Source of the DNA: Cardiobacteriaceae bacterium
GTDB taxonomy: Bacteria > Pseudomonadota > Gammaproteobacteria > Cardiobacteriales > Cardiobacteriaceae
DNA length: 64,000 bases
Direction: 5' to 3'
Assembly: GCA_030525785.1 (NCBI GenBank)
Contig: JAUNEA010000007.1
Span: forward strand, 1 to 64,000
Part shown: piece by piece, positions 63,301 through 64,000 of the stretch
How positions within the stretch are numbered: position 1 is the stretch's first letter
How the letters are laid out: each line of letters begins with the position of its first letter
Program-made: the position numbers and the translations under genes
Notes under the pieces: generated by a model
What the model was told of the DNA's origin: nothing
The model's database searches: none
What the model saw: the letters and a program-made list of their open reading frames with translations, nothing else

Positions 63301-64000
63301 GATGATCCTTTAGGGGTGATGGCGGGAGTAGAGGAGGGTTTTTGAATTTTGAACTCGAGGCGATTGTTTTCAACAGCGTCTAAAACTTCTTTGGCGTGGG
63401 AGTGGTTGGGGTTTTGTTCGACAAACGTTTTCAACAAACTCAAGCCCTCTGCCAGCTTTTCAGGTTTATCTTTTTGAGCGATGAGATTGAGGGCAAGAGG
63501 AAAAGCGCTTTGTGGGCGTGTTTCATAGGCTTGGCGCAAGTATTTTTCGCCTTCTTCTATCAAAGCAGCACTACTTAAAAAGCGTCCCAACTCTTCATGC
63601 AATTCCGCATTTTCGCCTTCAGGCGCTAGAGCAATAGCGGTGAGATAAGATTGGGCGGCGATTTCCCGACCGCCTTCAACGTCTAAGTTATGCGCCACCC
63701 AAGCATTACGTGCCTTAATTAAAAACAGAGGATAGTTTTTGGGGTCTTCAGGGTTGATGCTGTCTTGGAGAATGTGGAAGAGGTAGGCAATTTCTGTGTT
63801 ATCCGCGAGGGCAAGTTTGCGATCATCTTCGCTATCAAATTGCACGGGATAATCGCCAGCAAATTTTTGCAATACAGAGACTGCCTCTTCAACCACAGAA
63901 AAATCAATCGAACTATCCTCATGTAACGCGCGTTTGATAACATTTTGTGCGCTGTAAGGTGCAGCCCAAAGTTGTGAGGCAAATAAAGCACCTAGCAAAC
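63297..64000 (-). CDS. Exported TPR-like protein (5' end outside window)
   Basis: The frame runs off the window edge; the TTG at 63998 is probably an internal Leu of a signal peptide (LGALFASQLWAA, cleavage before PYSAQ). The mature part has TPR-like helices (AQSYLTAIALAPEGENAELH, GEKYLRQAYETRP, AEGLSLLKTFVEQNPNHSHA). It is periplasmic and probably a scaffold; no further assignment is possible. It is coupled to the dehydrogenase gene by a 4-bp overlap. Confidence 0.7.
   Translation of the reverse strand, partial: LLGALFASQLWAAPYSAQNVIKRALHEDSSIDFSVVEEAVSVLQKFAGDYPVQFDSEDDRKLALADNTEIAYLFHILQDSINPEDPKNYPLFLIKARNAWVAHNLDVEGGREIAAQSYLTAIALAPEGENAELHEELGRFLSSAALIEEGEKYLRQAYETRPQSAFPLALNLIAQKDKPEKLAEGLSLLKTFVEQNPNHSHAKEVLDAVENNRLEFKIQKPSSTPAITPKGSS

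Larger units (their letters stand above)
81..63511. repeat. Dispersed highly iterated palindrome AAAGCGCTTT
   Basis: Copies of the palindrome, often extended to CAAAGCGCTTTG, occur across the window from 81-90 to 63502-63511. By eye I counted about 190 copies of the core AAGCGCTT, roughly one per 340 bp; chance predicts about one. Most are inside coding sequence, in all three frames, read as Q-S-A-L, K-A-L or K-R-F. Intergenic copies often sit just before or after genes, and pairs form terminators. Longest empty stretches are about 17200-19070, 32630-35110, 41620-43065 and 55640-57345. The pattern resembles HIP1 of cyanobacteria in kind, not in sequence. Confidence 0.97.

Noticed and set aside
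81-63511. Palindrome as a LacI/GalR-type operator
   Set aside because: AAAGCGCTTT does resemble LacI-family half-sites, but some 190 copies, mostly deep inside genes of unrelated function, rule out a conventional regulon.

Overview
The window looks like a chromosomal segment of a gammaproteobacterium with roughly mid-40s percent GC. Support comes from gene order and content: trpF-trpB-trpA-accD-folC-dedD-cvpA-metZ, tyrA-aroA-cmk-rpsA-ihfB, ubiE-ubiJ-ubiB, pilS-pilR, sufBCD-sufS-sufU-sufT behind an Rrf2 regulator, and an EF-P with Lys34. I cannot fix the family from the sequence; a Cardiobacteriales-like organism is only a guess. No rRNA, tRNA, CRISPR array, phage or intact insertion sequence was seen.

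Layout: 1-16126 is on the minus strand (ilvD, an M19 peptidase, a DUF4241-like protein, a Zur-like Fur protein, nspC, a TPR protein, metZ, cvpA, a SPOR protein, folC, accD, trpA, trpB, trpF, a C-terminal protease, a rhodanese, xthA). 16272-26358 is on the plus strand (rsmE, pilS-pilR, murB, a HAD phosphatase, a DUF971 protein, ubiE-ubiJ-ubiB, a MalY/PatB lyase). A secreted SAM-hydrolase-family protein lies on the minus strand at 26406-27335. 27536-53447 is on the plus strand (a membrane protein, ptrB, a transglutaminase-like membrane protein, the suf operon, cmoA, an ABC-F ATPase, efp, trhP, a duplicated unknown secreted/membrane gene family, a sugar-binding lipoprotein, lactate oxidation and uptake, and a copper-RiPP locus with its own ECF sigma factor). 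53819-63998 is on the minus strand (two thermonuclease paralogues, ihfB, rpsA, cmk, aroA, tyrA, a NYN-like/LOTUS-like protein, tatD, a small membrane protein, a 2-hydroxyacid dehydrogenase, a truncated TPR protein).

Three things stand out. First, the palindrome (C)AAAGCGCTTT(G) is scattered through the whole window: about 190 copies of its AAGCGCTT core by eye, where about one is expected. It lies mostly inside genes, is read as Q-S-A-L, K-A-L or K-R-F, builds terminators when paired, and is missing from the most conserved, highly expressed genes (sufB/sufC, efp, trhP, rpsA, ihfB).

Second, 50073-53447 is a compact locus: DoxX-like protein, signal-peptide precursor with EGKCG repeats, DUF692 (MNIO) enzyme, DUF2063 partner, ECF sigma factor and a tiny zinc-binding anti-sigma candidate. 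It matches the HvfABC/bufferin type of copper-binding modified peptide system.

Third, 43050-45910 holds a tandemly duplicated, apparently undescribed pair of genes: a secreted protein of about 300 residues (one intact, one decayed copy) and a small membrane protein of about 76 residues (three copies, two almost identical).
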